From NCBI RefSeq assembly GCF_001641285.1, contig NZ_CP014841.1, positions 3,994,501-4,058,500 on the forward strand: a stretch of 64,000 nt of DNA. The letters run 5' to 3'. Made by a program: the position numbers and the translations under genes. The stretch is from Dyella thiooxydans (GTDB taxonomy: Bacteria > Pseudomonadota > Gammaproteobacteria > Xanthomonadales > Rhodanobacteraceae). This document shows positions 1 to 9,127 of this stretch, piece after piece. Numbering within the stretch: the stretch's first letter is position 1; every line of letters begins with the position of its first letter. The notes under the pieces are model-generated. The model saw nothing but the letters and a program-made list of their open reading frames with translations. It did not search any database and was not told where the DNA came from.

Positions 1-1373
1 TGCAGTCCGGCGCCCACCTCGGACGCCGGCAGCTTCTCGTTCAGGCCGTGGGCGAAGGTGTCGTCGGGCTTGGTGAAGGCCGCATCGGTGCCGTAGCAGG
101 GCACACCGGCGTTGCGGAAGTACATGCTGTCGGAGGCGCCAGCGGACATGCCCGGCACGATCTCCACACCCGGGAAGCGGGCATGCACCGCCTCGGTCAC
201 CGCGGCGATCACGTCCGGGCGCAGCGGTGAGGCGGGGCTTTCCACCGGCTTCGGATCGAGCACGGTGATGGTCGCCGTCGGGTCGTCGATCACTTTGGTC
301 AGGGTCTCGCGCACGCTGGCCACCGGGGTGCCGGGGAAGATCCGGCAGTTCACGTTGACGCTGGCGCTCTGCGGGAGGGCGTTGAGCGCATGGCCGCCCT
401 GCAGCATGGTCGCCACGCAGGTGGTGCGGATCTGTCCGACATAGGCTGGGTCGGCCGAGATCGTCGCGGCCGCCTGGGCATCGTCCGGGTGCGCGGCGAA
501 CCGCAGCATCGCTTGACCCAGTGCGCCGGGCGTGTGCTGGCCGGTGGCCCGCAGCGAGGCGCGGGTGATGTCGTTGATCATCGGCGGGAACGCGTAGGCG
601 GCCACCTTGTCGATCGCGTGCGACAGACGGTAGATCGCGTTGTCCGGCGAGGGCTCGCTGGAGTGGCCGCCGGGCGAGGTGAAGGTGATGCGGAAGTCCG
701 CATAGGTCTTCTCGGCGGCCTGGATCTGGTAGACCACCGGCTTGCCGCTGGCCGGGTCCAGCGTACCGCCGCCGGCATCGGCGTTGAGCAGGAACTCGGC
801 GTCGTGGTAACGCCGGGCCAGCTCGCGGGTGGTCGCCATGTCGGTCTCTTCGTCGCCGGACAGCAGCAGCACGATGTCACGGCTGGGCTTGAAGCCTTCG
901 CGCTTGAGGCGGATCAGCGTCTCCACCAGCACCACGTCGGCGGTCTTCATGTCGGCGGTGCCGCGGCCGTAGAGGTAGCCGTTTTCCTGGATCAGGGTGA
1001 ACGGGTCGCGGGTCCAGTCCGAACGCTTGGCCGCCACCACGTCCATGTGCCCGGACAGGTAGATCGGCTTGCCGTGGCCGGTGCCGCGATAGCGGGCGAC
1101 CAGCGCGGCGGTCTCGCCGACCGGGATGATCTGGACGTCGTCCGCGGCGAAGCCGCCTTCCTTGAGCTTGTCGGCCAGATAGGCTGCCAGCGCCGGCACC
1201 TGGTGGTTGCCCTTGACCGTGGGCACGCTGATCGCGTGGCGCAGCATGGCCATCGCCTCGCCCAGCTCGCGGGTCTGCATCGGCGGCCCGGGCGGTCCGG
1301 CGACGGCAGTGGTGGCGGTCAGGCCCAAGGCGATCAGGGCGGCCAGGGGCCGCAGGGTGCGTGCTGCTCTCAT
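1..1373 (-). CDS. Secreted M20-family metallopeptidase, 3' end outside window
   Basis: Zinc-dependent exopeptidase of the M20/M25/M40 family, predicted to be exported and to cleave peptides or acylated amino acids. The reading frame is open from an ATG at 1373 to the window edge, giving 457 residues without a stop, so the C-terminus is missing. Residues 1-25 form a signal peptide (Arg-rich start, hydrophobic core, TTAVAG). Family motifs are in order: SGHMDVV with zinc ligand His109 and Asp111, GRGTADMK near 137-144 with the bridging Asp, and GDEET at 173-177 with the catalytic Glu pair. A TSPGGHSSEPS stretch further on is the dimerisation (lid) domain. The TonB receptor upstream on the same strand could supply peptide substrates, but that link is inferred. 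The exact substrate cannot be read from the sequence. Confidence 0.9.
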   Translation of the reverse strand, partial: MRAARTLRPLAALIALGLTATTAVAGPPGPPMQTRELGEAMAMLRHAISVPTVKGNHQVPALAAYLADKLKEGGFAADDVQIIPVGETAALVARYRGTGHGKPIYLSGHMDVVAAKRSDWTRDPFTLIQENGYLYGRGTADMKTADVVLVETLIRLKREGFKPSRDIVLLLSGDEETDMATTRELARRYHDAEFLLNADAGGGTLDPASGKPVVYQIQAAEKTYADFRITFTSPGGHSSEPSPDNAIYRLSHAIDKVAAYAFPPMINDITRASLRATGQHTPGALGQAMLRFAAHPDDAQAAATISADPAYVGQIRTTCVATMLQGGHALNALPQSASVNVNCRIFPGTPVASVRETLTKVIDDPTATITVLDPKPVESPASPLRPDVIAAVTEAVHARFPGVEIVPGMSAGASDSMYFRNAGVPCYGTDAAFTKPDDTFAHGLNEKLPASEVGAGL

Positions 1374-1449
1374 TTCGATGGTGCTCCCCGTGGTAAGTCG
1401 AGTGACGTTCGTCCGAGTATGCGTGGCGCCGCCCGCGCTGCCTATGGGG

Positions 1450-1479
1450 TCCCGGCCCGCGCTGGCACGCGGGCCGGGA
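1450..1479. terminator. 12-bp perfect hairpin between receptor and peptidase genes
   Basis: Perfect inverted repeat TCCCGGCCCGCG / CGCGGGCCGGGA with a six-base loop, starting 8 bases past the stop of the TonB receptor on the minus strand. No U-run follows on either strand, so it is not a classical intrinsic terminator. It could attenuate transcription into the peptidase gene, protect a 3' end, or be a REP-type repeat. Its role is inferred. Confidence 0.45.
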
Positions 1480-1487
1480 TGACGGCG

Positions 1488-4379
1488 TCAGAGCTTGTAG
1501 TTCAGCCCGAACATCACCGTGCGCCCCCAGGTGTCGTACTCCAGCGGGCGGGCGACCTGCACGCTGTTGGGCAGGCCCGCGATCTGCTGGGTGGTATCCG
1601 ACGAGTTGGTCAGGTTGTTCACCTGCAGCAGCAGGGACAGGCCCTTCATGCGGCCCTCGTCGAAGGCGTAGCCCAGCTGCAGGTCGGTCTGCCGGTTGGC
1701 CAGGATCGTGGTGTAGCCGAGCTGATCGAACAGCGCGACCGCCTCGCCGGTGTACGAGGACCGGTAGCGCTCGGCGATGCGCGCGGAGAAGCCGTGCTTC
1801 TCGTAGTAGATCGCAAAATTGGCCACCTTGCGCGACAGGCCGGGCAGGGTGTGAGGGCCGCCCGGGATCGAGGACACCGAGCTCTTAGGGATGCTGCTGT
1901 TGGTCAGCGAGAAATTCGCCTGCACACCGAAGCCGTCCAACGCATCGGCGACCAGTCCACCCTCCAGCGAGCCGGACAGCTCCAGGCCCTCCATGCGCCC
2001 GCCGGTGCCATTCTCCGGCCGGGTGAACGAGCCGTAGTTGCTGGTCGGGGTGAGCGTGGGGTTGTCGTTGGTGTAGTTGGAAAAGTCGTAGTGCAGCGTG
2101 GTCTGGTTGTAGATGTAGTTCAGCAGGTTCTTGTTGAACACCGCCACCGCGACGTAGCTGGACTTGCCGAAGTAGTTCTCCCACGACAGGTCGGTGCCGA
2201 CCGCGACATAAGGCTTGAGCCTCGGGTTGCCGCCGCTGCCCGACCACAGCACCTGGCCGGCCGCGGGTCCGTTCTGCACCAGCGCCACGCCGGCCGAGGT
2301 GGCCACCTTTTCGTCGTCGATGCGGCCGCGGGCCATGGTCTTGGCCAGGCCGAAGCGCAGCACCTGGTGATCGGTGAGCTGGGCGAGAAGGTTCAGGCTG
2401 GGTAGCACGTTGGTGTAGGAGGCACCGCCGGAGATGTGGCCGACCAGGGTGTCGCCGTTGGTCTGCAACGCATCCGACGACTGGTTGGTGTGCACCACCT
2501 GCACGCCGACGTTGCCGCGCAGCGGGAGGTCGCCCAGATGCGTGTCGATGTCGAACTTCACGTAGCCCAGTGGCACCTTCTCGCGCACGGTGTAGTTGCG
2601 GTTGTAGTCGGCCAGGCCGTTGCGGGCGGTCAGATAGAACTGGTTGTCCAGCGCGCCGAGCACGTCGTAGTAGACGATGCCGGGGATGCCGCCGTAGGCC
2701 AGCGAGGTGGGGGAGCGGATCAGGCCTGCGCCGATCGGTGCGCCGAAGTTGTTGTCGTAGGTGCCGCTGCTCGAGCCGTTGCCGTTGAGCCAGGCGAAAT
2801 AGACGTCCGCCTGCTTGACCTTGGTGCGCTCGGACCAGTCCGCGCCGAGCGTGAAGTCGGAGAAGATCCAGCCGGCCGGATGGGTGGCCTCCAGCCGGAT
2901 CGCCCGGATCGTGTCGCGCTGGCGGTCGAACTCCTGGCGGCCGTTGTAGCCGTAGTTGTCCGGGTCGGTGAACACCACGTTGGCCGGGTTGGACAGATCC
3001 ACACCGGTGCGGAAGTCCGGGTAGCCATTGCCCACCGGCGTGTTGAACTGCACGCTGGTGGTGCCGCCGTTGGGCAGGCCGGTGAACAGGTAGGCGTCGC
3101 GCAGCTTCCGCTTGGCGGTGGAGTAGGACAGGTCGGCCATCGCCTGCCAGCCGTTGCCGAAGTCGTACTGGTTGTTCCAGCCGGCCGAGAACAGCTTGTC
3201 GTGCTCGCGGTTGAACTCGTTCTGCATGATCGGCTTGATGCCGTCGATCGTGCCCGAGGTCACCAGCGGGTAGGGCGAGTAGGGCGTCACCCCCACATTG
3301 CTGTAGGAGATGCCGTCCCAGGGGCCGCTCGACCACTGCAGGCCGTTGGTGTACTGGCGCTGGTTGAAGGTCGAGTAGTACATGTCCAGGGTCGAGTGGT
3401 AGTGCTCGCCCGGTGCCCACTCGATCACCGCCATCAGGCCGTTGCGCTTCTGCCGCTCGGACTTGGCCCGAAGCTGCATGCCCTCCTGCGAGATCACCCC
3501 GTCCGGCATCCCCGGCGTATGCGGTGCGCCCCAGTTCTGTTCGGCGCTGCCCGGACCGTTGTCCACGCTCCACCACCAGGCCTGGTACTGCTTCTCCTGG
3601 ATCGGTGAATCGAGCTGGGCAAAGCCCACCGCCACGCCCAGGGTGTGATCGAAGAACTGGTCGATATAGGAGACGCTGGCGCGATGTCCCATGTCGCCGA
3701 CGCCCGAGCCAGGATTCAGGTCGCCATTGGTGCTGTGTTCGCCACGCAGGTTGAGCACGATCGCGCGATGGGGCAGGTCGAGCGGTCGGATCGTGTGCAG
3801 GTCCACCGTGCCGGACAGGCCCTGGCCGATCACGCTGGCGTCCGGCGTCTTGTAGACCGTGACGCTGTTGATCAGCTCGGATGGGTACTGGTCGTATTCG
3901 ACACCACGGTTCTCGCCGATGGTGGCCTGCTCGCGACCGTTCAGCGTGGTGCCGGCGAAATCGGGCGCCAGGCCGCGGATCGAGATCAAGTTGGCCCGGC
4001 CGTCCAGCCGTTGCGTCGCCAGACCGGGCAGGCGCGCCAGGCTCTCGGCGATGCTGGCGTCCGGCAGCTTGCCGATGTCCTCGGCGGAGATCGCCTCGAT
4101 GATGTCGTTGGAATTTTCCTTGGCCTTGATCGAACTCTCGATGCTGCCGCGGATGCCGGTGACCACCACGGTCTGCAGCGTCGTGGCGGCAGGCTTGGTG
4201 GACTTCTTTGTCGGCGCGTCCTGCCCGGTCTGCGGCGCGGGCGGCGGCGTGTCCTGCGCCTGAACCACACCGGTCGCGAGCAGTCCGAGCAGTGCCACTT
4301 GGCAAGCCTGGGCCAGTCGTCGACGACGTGGCTGCGGAGGAGTGTTGCCGGTGGTGCTCGATGGATAGCCGAGGCGCAT
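1488..4379 (-). CDS. TonB-dependent outer-membrane receptor (Xanth-Caul type)
   Basis: 963-residue outer-membrane active transporter, energised by TonB, for an unknown nutrient. The ATG at 4379 was chosen over an upstream in-frame start (4541) because an AGGGAG ribosome site lies just before it and the signal peptide follows directly (RRRRLAQ, then a hydrophobic stretch ending VVQAQ). A proline- and threonine-rich linker leads to the plug domain, which opens with VVVTGIRGSIESS and carries EDIGKLPDASIAESLARLPG, ISIRGL and GLSGTVDLHT. This is the pattern of the TonB-Xanth-Caul subfamily (TIGR01782). The remainder is beta-barrel, ending in the strand VMFGLNYKL with the aromatic/hydrophobic terminal signal. 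No N-terminal STN signalling domain is present. Family members often import oligosaccharides or peptides; the neighbouring M20 peptidase hints at peptides, without proof. Confidence 0.93.
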   Translation of the reverse strand: MRLGYPSSTTGNTPPQPRRRRLAQACQVALLGLLATGVVQAQDTPPPAPQTGQDAPTKKSTKPAATTLQTVVVTGIRGSIESSIKAKENSNDIIEAISAEDIGKLPDASIAESLARLPGLATQRLDGRANLISIRGLAPDFAGTTLNGREQATIGENRGVEYDQYPSELINSVTVYKTPDASVIGQGLSGTVDLHTIRPLDLPHRAIVLNLRGEHSTNGDLNPGSGVGDMGHRASVSYIDQFFDHTLGVAVGFAQLDSPIQEKQYQAWWWSVDNGPGSAEQNWGAPHTPGMPDGVISQEGMQLRAKSERQKRNGLMAVIEWAPGEHYHSTLDMYYSTFNQRQYTNGLQWSSGPWDGISYSNVGVTPYSPYPLVTSGTIDGIKPIMQNEFNREHDKLFSAGWNNQYDFGNGWQAMADLSYSTAKRKLRDAYLFTGLPNGGTTSVQFNTPVGNGYPDFRTGVDLSNPANVVFTDPDNYGYNGRQEFDRQRDTIRAIRLEATHPAGWIFSDFTLGADWSERTKVKQADVYFAWLNGNGSSSGTYDNNFGAPIGAGLIRSPTSLAYGGIPGIVYYDVLGALDNQFYLTARNGLADYNRNYTVREKVPLGYVKFDIDTHLGDLPLRGNVGVQVVHTNQSSDALQTNGDTLVGHISGGASYTNVLPSLNLLAQLTDHQVLRFGLAKTMARGRIDDEKVATSAGVALVQNGPAAGQVLWSGSGGNPRLKPYVAVGTDLSWENYFGKSSYVAVAVFNKNLLNYIYNQTTLHYDFSNYTNDNPTLTPTSNYGSFTRPENGTGGRMEGLELSGSLEGGLVADALDGFGVQANFSLTNSSIPKSSVSSIPGGPHTLPGLSRKVANFAIYYEKHGFSARIAERYRSSYTGEAVALFDQLGYTTILANRQTDLQLGYAFDEGRMKGLSLLLQVNNLTNSSDTTQQIAGLPNSVQVARPLEYDTWGRTVMFGLNYKL

Positions 4380-4539
4380 GCTTTTCTCCCTGAATGACGT
4401 GGCATCGATGGTGCCGGCGATCCCCTGCATCGCCGATGGGCGCGGAGCATCCTTGAGCGTGCGCAGCGCTGTCACCATGCGACGCACCAAGTGAAGCCGG
4501 AGGCCACTTGCGCGGCCCGCACGAAGTTGCGGTGGGCGC

Positions 4540-4571
4540 AAAAAAAGCCCGGGGATCGCTCCCCGGGCCTT
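4540..4571 (-). terminator. Rho-independent terminator of the EF-G gene
   Basis: On the minus strand a GC stem GCCCGGGGA / TCCCCGGGC with a four-base loop is followed at once by seven U. It begins 46 bases after the EF-G stop codon. The A-run on the plus strand lies only on the left, so it works for minus-strand transcripts and separates the EF-G gene from the TonB receptor gene. Confidence 0.9.
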
Positions 4572-4613
4572 TGTCTGCCGCCGGCAGTGAAGCCGGCGTC
4601 ATGAAACGAAGAT

Positions 4614-6755
4614 CTACTTCGCTTCCTTCTCCATCAGCTTGTCGACCAGGTTCGCCGGCACTTCCTCGTAGTGATCGAAGATCATCGTGAAGTTGCCGCG
4701 GCCGGAGGTGGCCGAACGCAGGAAGTTGATGTAGCCGAACATCTCCGCCAGCGGCACGAAGCCCTGCACGTAGGCCTGCGGACCCTTCTGGCCCTGCTCG
4801 CTCACCGAACCGCGACGACGGTTGATGTCGCCGATGACGTCGCCGAGGTAGTCGGCTTCGGTCACCACTTCCAGGCTCATGATCGGCTCGAGCAGCTTCG
4901 GCTTGGACATCCGCTGTGCTTCGCGGAAGCAGGCGCGGGCGGCGATTTCGAAGGCCAGTGCCGACGAGTCGACGTCGTGGTACTTGCCGTCCACCAGGCG
5001 CGCCTTGAAGTCGAGCACTTCGTAGCCGGCCACCTGGCCCTGGCGCGACTCCACCTCGATCGCGTGCTGCACGGCCGGGATGTACTCGCGCGGCACGCGG
5101 CCGCCGACGATCTCGTCGGAGAACACCACGCCCGAACCCGGCTCGCCCGGCTCGAAGATCATCTTCACTTCGGCGAACTGGCCCGAACCGCCGGACTGCT
5201 TCTTGTGGGTGTAGGTGTGCTCGACGGTCTGGCCGAAGGCTTCGCGGAAGCTGACCTTGGGCTTGCCCATGTTCGCGTCCACGCCCAGCTCGGTGCGCAT
5301 GCGGTCGATGGTGATTTCCAGGTGCAGCTCGCCCATGCCCTTGAGCACGGTCTGCCCGGTTTCCTTGTCCACTTCCAGCTTCAGCGACGGATCGGCCTTG
5401 ACCATCTTGTAGAGCGCGGTGGACATCTTGTCGACGTCGTTGCGGCTCTTCGGCTCCACCGACACGCTGATCACCGGATCCGGGAAGCGCATGCGCTCCA
5501 GCAGCACCGGGTGGGCCGGGTCGGTCAGCGAGTCACCGGTCTCGGTCTCCTTCAGCGAGACGAAGGCGCAGATGTCGCCGGCGCGGACCTCGTCGATTTC
5601 CTTGGTGGCGTTCGCCTGCACTTCCACGATGCGGCCGATGCGCTCCTTCTTGCCGCGGGTGACGTTCTGCAGGGTGTCGCCCTTCTTGATCACGCCGGAA
5701 TAGATGCGGGTGAAGGTCAGGGTGCCGAACTGGTCGTTGATCACCTTGAACGCCAGCGCGCGGGCCGGGGCGTCATCGGTCACTTCCTGCTCGCCGAGGA
5801 TGTTGCCGTCCTCGTCCACCAGCTGGATGCCGCCGTTCTCGCCCGGATACGGCATGTAGTCGATCACGCCGTCCAGCAGCTGCTGCACGCCCTTGTTGCG
5901 GTAGGAAGAGCCGCAGAACACCGGAACCAGCTTGCCGGCCACGCAACCCTTGCGGATGCACTCCTTGAGCTTTTCCAGGGACGGAACTTCGCCGTTGGAG
6001 AGGTAGGCGTCCATCGCGTCGTCGTCCATCTCGACGGCGGTCTCGATGCTCTGCTCGCGCAGCGCGGCGAGGTTGGCGACCCACTCCTTGTCGGCGGTGG
6101 CGCTGAGCGCCTGCACGCGCGGGTGGTTGGCCACTTCCTCCAGCGGGATCGACTCCCACTTGCTGTCCTTGTCGTCGCCCTGCCAGATGTAGCCCAGGCC
6201 GGCGATCAGGTCGACCATGCCCATGAAGTCGTCGTGGCTGCCCAGCGGAACCTGGCACAGCACCACGTTGGCGCCCAGGCGGTTCTTGATGCCGTCGACG
6301 CAATGTTTGAAGTTCGCGCCGATGCGATCCATCTTGTTGACGTAGCACATGCGCGGCACGTTGTACTGGTCGGCCAGGCGCCAGTTGGTCTCGGTCTGCG
6401 GCTCCACGCCGGCCACGCCGTCGAACACCACCACCGCGCCGTCCAGCACGCGCAGCGAACGGTTCACCTCGATGGTGAAGTCCACGTGCCCGGGGGTGTC
6501 GATCACGTTGATCTGGTAGCCCTTCCACTCGGTCGACACGGCGGCCGACTGGATGGTGATACCGCGCTTGCGCTCCTGCTCCAGGTAGTCGGTCGTGGTC
6601 GAACCCTTGCCGTCCTTGGTGTCGTGAACGTCGACGATCTGGTGCTTCTTGCCGGTGTAGTACAGGACGCGCTCGGTGGTCGTCGTCTTGCCGGCGTCGA
6701 TGTGCGCAATGATGCCGATGTTGCGATAGAGCTTGAGGGGTTTCTGTCGGGCCAC
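4614..6755 (-). CDS. fusA: Elongation factor G (paralogue outside the str operon)
   Basis: 713-residue translational GTPase that drives ribosomal translocation and, with RRF, ribosome recycling. It starts with GTG at 6755. All G motifs are present: AHIDAGKT (17-24), RGITI (64-68), DTPGH (86-90) and NKMD (140-143), followed by domains II-V. Two points are unusual. It stands alone with its own promoter and terminator instead of lying in rpsL-rpsG-fusA-tuf. Its switch I region reads [23 protein letters not shown], whereas canonical bacterial EF-G has a shorter segment of the type EVHxGAAxMDWMEQE; RGITIQSAA also resembles the EFG1/spdEFG group. It may therefore be a second, specialised EF-G. The symbol fusA is used in the broad sense. 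Confidence 0.93.
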   Translation of the reverse strand: MARQKPLKLYRNIGIIAHIDAGKTTTTERVLYYTGKKHQIVDVHDTKDGKGSTTTDYLEQERKRGITIQSAAVSTEWKGYQINVIDTPGHVDFTIEVNRSLRVLDGAVVVFDGVAGVEPQTETNWRLADQYNVPRMCYVNKMDRIGANFKHCVDGIKNRLGANVVLCQVPLGSHDDFMGMVDLIAGLGYIWQGDDKDSKWESIPLEEVANHPRVQALSATADKEWVANLAALREQSIETAVEMDDDAMDAYLSNGEVPSLEKLKECIRKGCVAGKLVPVFCGSSYRNKGVQQLLDGVIDYMPYPGENGGIQLVDEDGNILGEQEVTDDAPARALAFKVINDQFGTLTFTRIYSGVIKKGDTLQNVTRGKKERIGRIVEVQANATKEIDEVRAGDICAFVSLKETETGDSLTDPAHPVLLERMRFPDPVISVSVEPKSRNDVDKMSTALYKMVKADPSLKLEVDKETGQTVLKGMGELHLEITIDRMRTELGVDANMGKPKVSFREAFGQTVEHTYTHKKQSGGSGQFAEVKMIFEPGEPGSGVVFSDEIVGGRVPREYIPAVQHAIEVESRQGQVAGYEVLDFKARLVDGKYHDVDSSALAFEIAARACFREAQRMSKPKLLEPIMSLEVVTEADYLGDVIGDINRRRGSVSEQGQKGPQAYVQGFVPLAEMFGYINFLRSATSGRGNFTMIFDHYEEVPANLVDKLMEKEAK

Positions 6756-6896
6756 TGTCGGAGTTCCGTAGGTGCGTTTTAAGGGAAGCGTGAGCAGGAC
6801 AGCGCTCGTGCTGCCCCATGGAATATCGTGCGCTTGCGGTGGTTCGATGCTTGCAACGCGCCCGATTGCCCGGCGCGCAGGTGCGTCAAACTGCCG

Positions 6897-6925
6897 ATTA
6901 TAACCGGGTTTCTTGATAAATCAGA
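6897..6925 (-). promoter_or_regulatory. Promoter for the EF-G gene (-10 TATAAT)
   Basis: On the minus strand a perfect TATAAT (6902-6897) lies about 140 bases upstream of the EF-G start codon. The best -35 match at 17-bp spacing is TCTGAT (6925-6920), which is weak. The local drop in GC supports a promoter. The implied 5' leader is about 130 bases. Confidence 0.5.
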
Positions 6926-7431
6926 GTCCTGCGTTCAGTCAGCCGGCAGGGGCGGGGCGGTCCGGCAGCGAATGGCGTCCGGGCCGGCCCCGGTGCGGTC
7001 CTCCGGCCCGGGCGCCCTGCGGACGATGGTCGCCACCGCGCCGTCTGGCGGGCAGGGGATTCCATGCCCGGTGGGGCGCCGGAAATCCGTTCAGCCAGCT
7101 GTCGCAGCAAGGGGGGCTTTGCTGTCGTCGACGGCACGGGCGGCGGGTCTCGGGCGTGCGCCGGTGGTGCAGCGCGGGCAGATCTACGCAAAAAAGCGCT
7201 GAACCGCCCGGTAAGACGGGTGACGTGGATGTCCGGGATCCCAGGCCTGTCGGCGTGGCGGGCATCGAAAATTCCGGGTGGCCGCCTTCTGGCCTGGGCG
7301 CGGAGCATTCGACGGGCCCGGGTCTGCCGCACAGCCCAGACCCGGGCCGGGGCGTGCCCCGGCGGCCCGGTGGGCGGTTGGTCGATAGCCCTGCCTCGCG
7401 GGACAGGGGTGGCCCGGCAGGTACCGGCGAC
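6926..7431. other. Gene-free stretch with one 12-bp hairpin
   Basis: No reading frame here resembles a protein family; those present are low-complexity Gly/Arg/Pro/Ala frames typical of GC-rich non-coding DNA. The clearest structure is a perfect stem GGCCCGGGTCTG / CAGACCCGGGCC (7315-7326 with 7337-7348, ten-base loop), about 84 bases downstream of the desaturase stop on the minus strand. It may help end that transcript, although no U-run follows. Confidence 0.5.
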
Positions 7432-8601
7432 TCAGTGGGCAGTGAGCCGCTCGACCTCGGGCAGCGGCGCGACGGCAGGCATCGCTGCGCCCAGTCGCCG
7501 CAGCCAGCGGTAATGCGAGGCGATGCCGGCGAAAAACGTGCGATGCGCATGGTACGGCACGTCGAATTCGTGGCAGGTGGCTTCCACCACCTTCGCCACG
7601 GCCGGGTAGTGCACGTGGCTGATACGCACGAACAGGTGGTGTTCCACCTGGAAGTTGAGCCCGCCGATCAGCCAGCTCAGCAGGCGGTTGTCGCGCGCGA
7701 AGTCGACCGTGGTCCGCAACTGGTGGATCGCCCAGGGAGTCTCCATGCGGCCGCTGGCGCCGTCCGGCTGCGGAAAGTCCGCCTCTTCCACCACGTGCGC
7801 CAGCTGGAACACGATCGCCAGCAGGAATCCGGCCACCGCCGACACCGCGGCGTAGAACAGCACCACTGTGCCCAGCGGGTGGAACGCCAGCGGAAGCCCG
7901 AACGCCAGCGTGAAAAACGCCAGCTTGCCCAGCACGAACAGCGTGAGGTCCCAGCCGCGCGGTCGCTCGAACGGCCGCTCGCCGATGCGCCCGGTCAGCA
8001 TGTCGCGGAAGTCGCCGTACAGGTGCCAGCGGATTGCCGTGACGGTATAGAGCGCCCACAGGTAGATGTGCTGGAAACGGTGCCAGGGTCGCCGCGGCTG
8101 GTCGGGCGAGAGCCGGCCGAGGATGCCCAGGTCGATGTCGCTGTCGTGCTGGTCGATGTTGACGTAGGTGTGGTGGTAGCGCGCGTGCTTCCACTGCCAG
8201 ATGTACGAGCTGCCGCCCACCAGGTCGAGTGTGAACGCCATCAGCCGGTTGACCCAGCGACGCTCCGAATACGACTGGTGGCCGCCGTCATGCATGATGT
8301 TGAAGCCGATGCCGGCCATGGTGGCGCCGAGCAGCAGGGTCAGCGGCAGCGCCTGCCACCATGCCCGGGCAAGGAAGACCAGTCCGATGTAGGCGGCGAC
8401 GAAAGCGGCCAGGATGATCGCGGTCTTCGCGTACATCGAAGCGGCATCGCGCTGCGCGCAACCCCGCGCCCGGAAATCGGCCTCGACCCGGCGCCGCAGT
8501 TCGCGCTGAAACGTGTTGTCGCCACTGAATCCCAGTCGTTCGCTGGTGGCGGGCGGGGGGCGACGCGTATCGTCCCGGCGTTGGGTGGACCCGTGGGACA
8601 T
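7432..8601 (-). CDS. Front-end-type fatty acid desaturase
   Basis: 389-residue integral membrane di-iron desaturase that inserts a double bond into lipid acyl chains. Three histidine clusters mark the active site: HDGGH (104-108), HARYHH (139-144) and QVEHH (318-322). Gln in the third box is characteristic of front-end (delta-5/6-like) and acyl-CoA/linoleoyl desaturases. No cytochrome b5 domain is fused, so electrons must come from a separate ferredoxin or flavoprotein. Hydrophobic segments near 58-78, 85-103, 120-135, 180-192, 222-240 and 245-270 fit the usual four-helix topology plus peripheral helices. The ATG at 8601 is the first start of the frame and fits family length. Regiospecificity cannot be read from the sequence. 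Confidence 0.88.
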   Translation of the reverse strand: MSHGSTQRRDDTRRPPPATSERLGFSGDNTFQRELRRRVEADFRARGCAQRDAASMYAKTAIILAAFVAAYIGLVFLARAWWQALPLTLLLGATMAGIGFNIMHDGGHQSYSERRWVNRLMAFTLDLVGGSSYIWQWKHARYHHTYVNIDQHDSDIDLGILGRLSPDQPRRPWHRFQHIYLWALYTVTAIRWHLYGDFRDMLTGRIGERPFERPRGWDLTLFVLGKLAFFTLAFGLPLAFHPLGTVVLFYAAVSAVAGFLLAIVFQLAHVVEEADFPQPDGASGRMETPWAIHQLRTTVDFARDNRLLSWLIGGLNFQVEHHLFVRISHVHYPAVAKVVEATCHEFDVPYHAHRTFFAGIASHYRWLRRLGAAMPAVAPLPEVERLTAH

Positions 8602-8675
8602 GTCGCGGCTTTCCAGGCGGAACGGACACCGATGGTAGCCGCTATCCCGGTCGCCCCGTGTGACCGGGGCAATAG

Positions 8676-9041
8676 TCAGGCGTTACCGGCCAGCAGCAGG
8701 GCCAGGCCCAGCACCGCAGGCGCGGCCTGGATCCACAACACCTTGCGCGTGGCGGTCAGCCCCCCGTAGAGCCCGGCCACCAGCACGCAGCCGAGGAAGA
8801 ACGTCTTCACGTGCAGGCCCTCGGCACCGCCCAGCCACAGGCCCCAGACCAGCCCGGCGGCGAGAAAGCCGTTGTACAGCCCTTGGTTGGCCGCCAGCAC
8901 CTTCGACTGTTCGGCGAATTCGGCCGTCAGCCCGAACGCCCGCCGCCCGGCCGGCCGGTTCCACAGGAACATCTCCAGCACCAGGAACCACAGGTGCAGC
9001 AGAGCGATGATGGCGATGACGATGGAGGCGGCGAGGGCCAT
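8676..9041 (-). CDS. DUF1304 family membrane protein
   Basis: 121-residue, four-helix inner-membrane protein of the DUF1304 family, function unknown. It begins MALAASIVIAIIALLHLWFL and carries the family pattern EMFLWNRPAGRRAFG, then ANQGLYNGFLAAGL, and a TATRK motif before the last helix. The ATG at 9041 gives the normal family length; the longer frame upstream is non-coding. It lies on the same strand as the dioxygenase upstream (86-base gap) and the desaturase downstream (74-base gap), so the three may share a transcript, but no functional link is evident. Confidence 0.85.
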   Translation of the reverse strand: MALAASIVIAIIALLHLWFLVLEMFLWNRPAGRRAFGLTAEFAEQSKVLAANQGLYNGFLAAGLVWGLWLGGAEGLHVKTFFLGCVLVAGLYGGLTATRKVLWIQAAPAVLGLALLLAGNA

Positions 9042-9127
9042 GGCGCGAGACCGGCAGCGGGTGGCCGGGCAGTGTCGCAAGTCACTGCGGCAGCCGGCAA
9101 ATCCCGGCCGGGGACGCGACGTTTCCC

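Noticed and set aside
390-2405. Long plus-strand open frame (671 aa) opposite the peptidase and TonB receptor genes
   Set aside because: It is an antisense shadow caused by high GC: Val/Gly/Arg/His-rich, with no motif, while the minus strand carries complete family signatures.
7064-7513. 149-aa plus-strand frame in the gap before the desaturase
   Set aside because: Its end overlaps the desaturase coding region, composition is Gly/Arg-rich, and no ribosome site or family pattern is seen.
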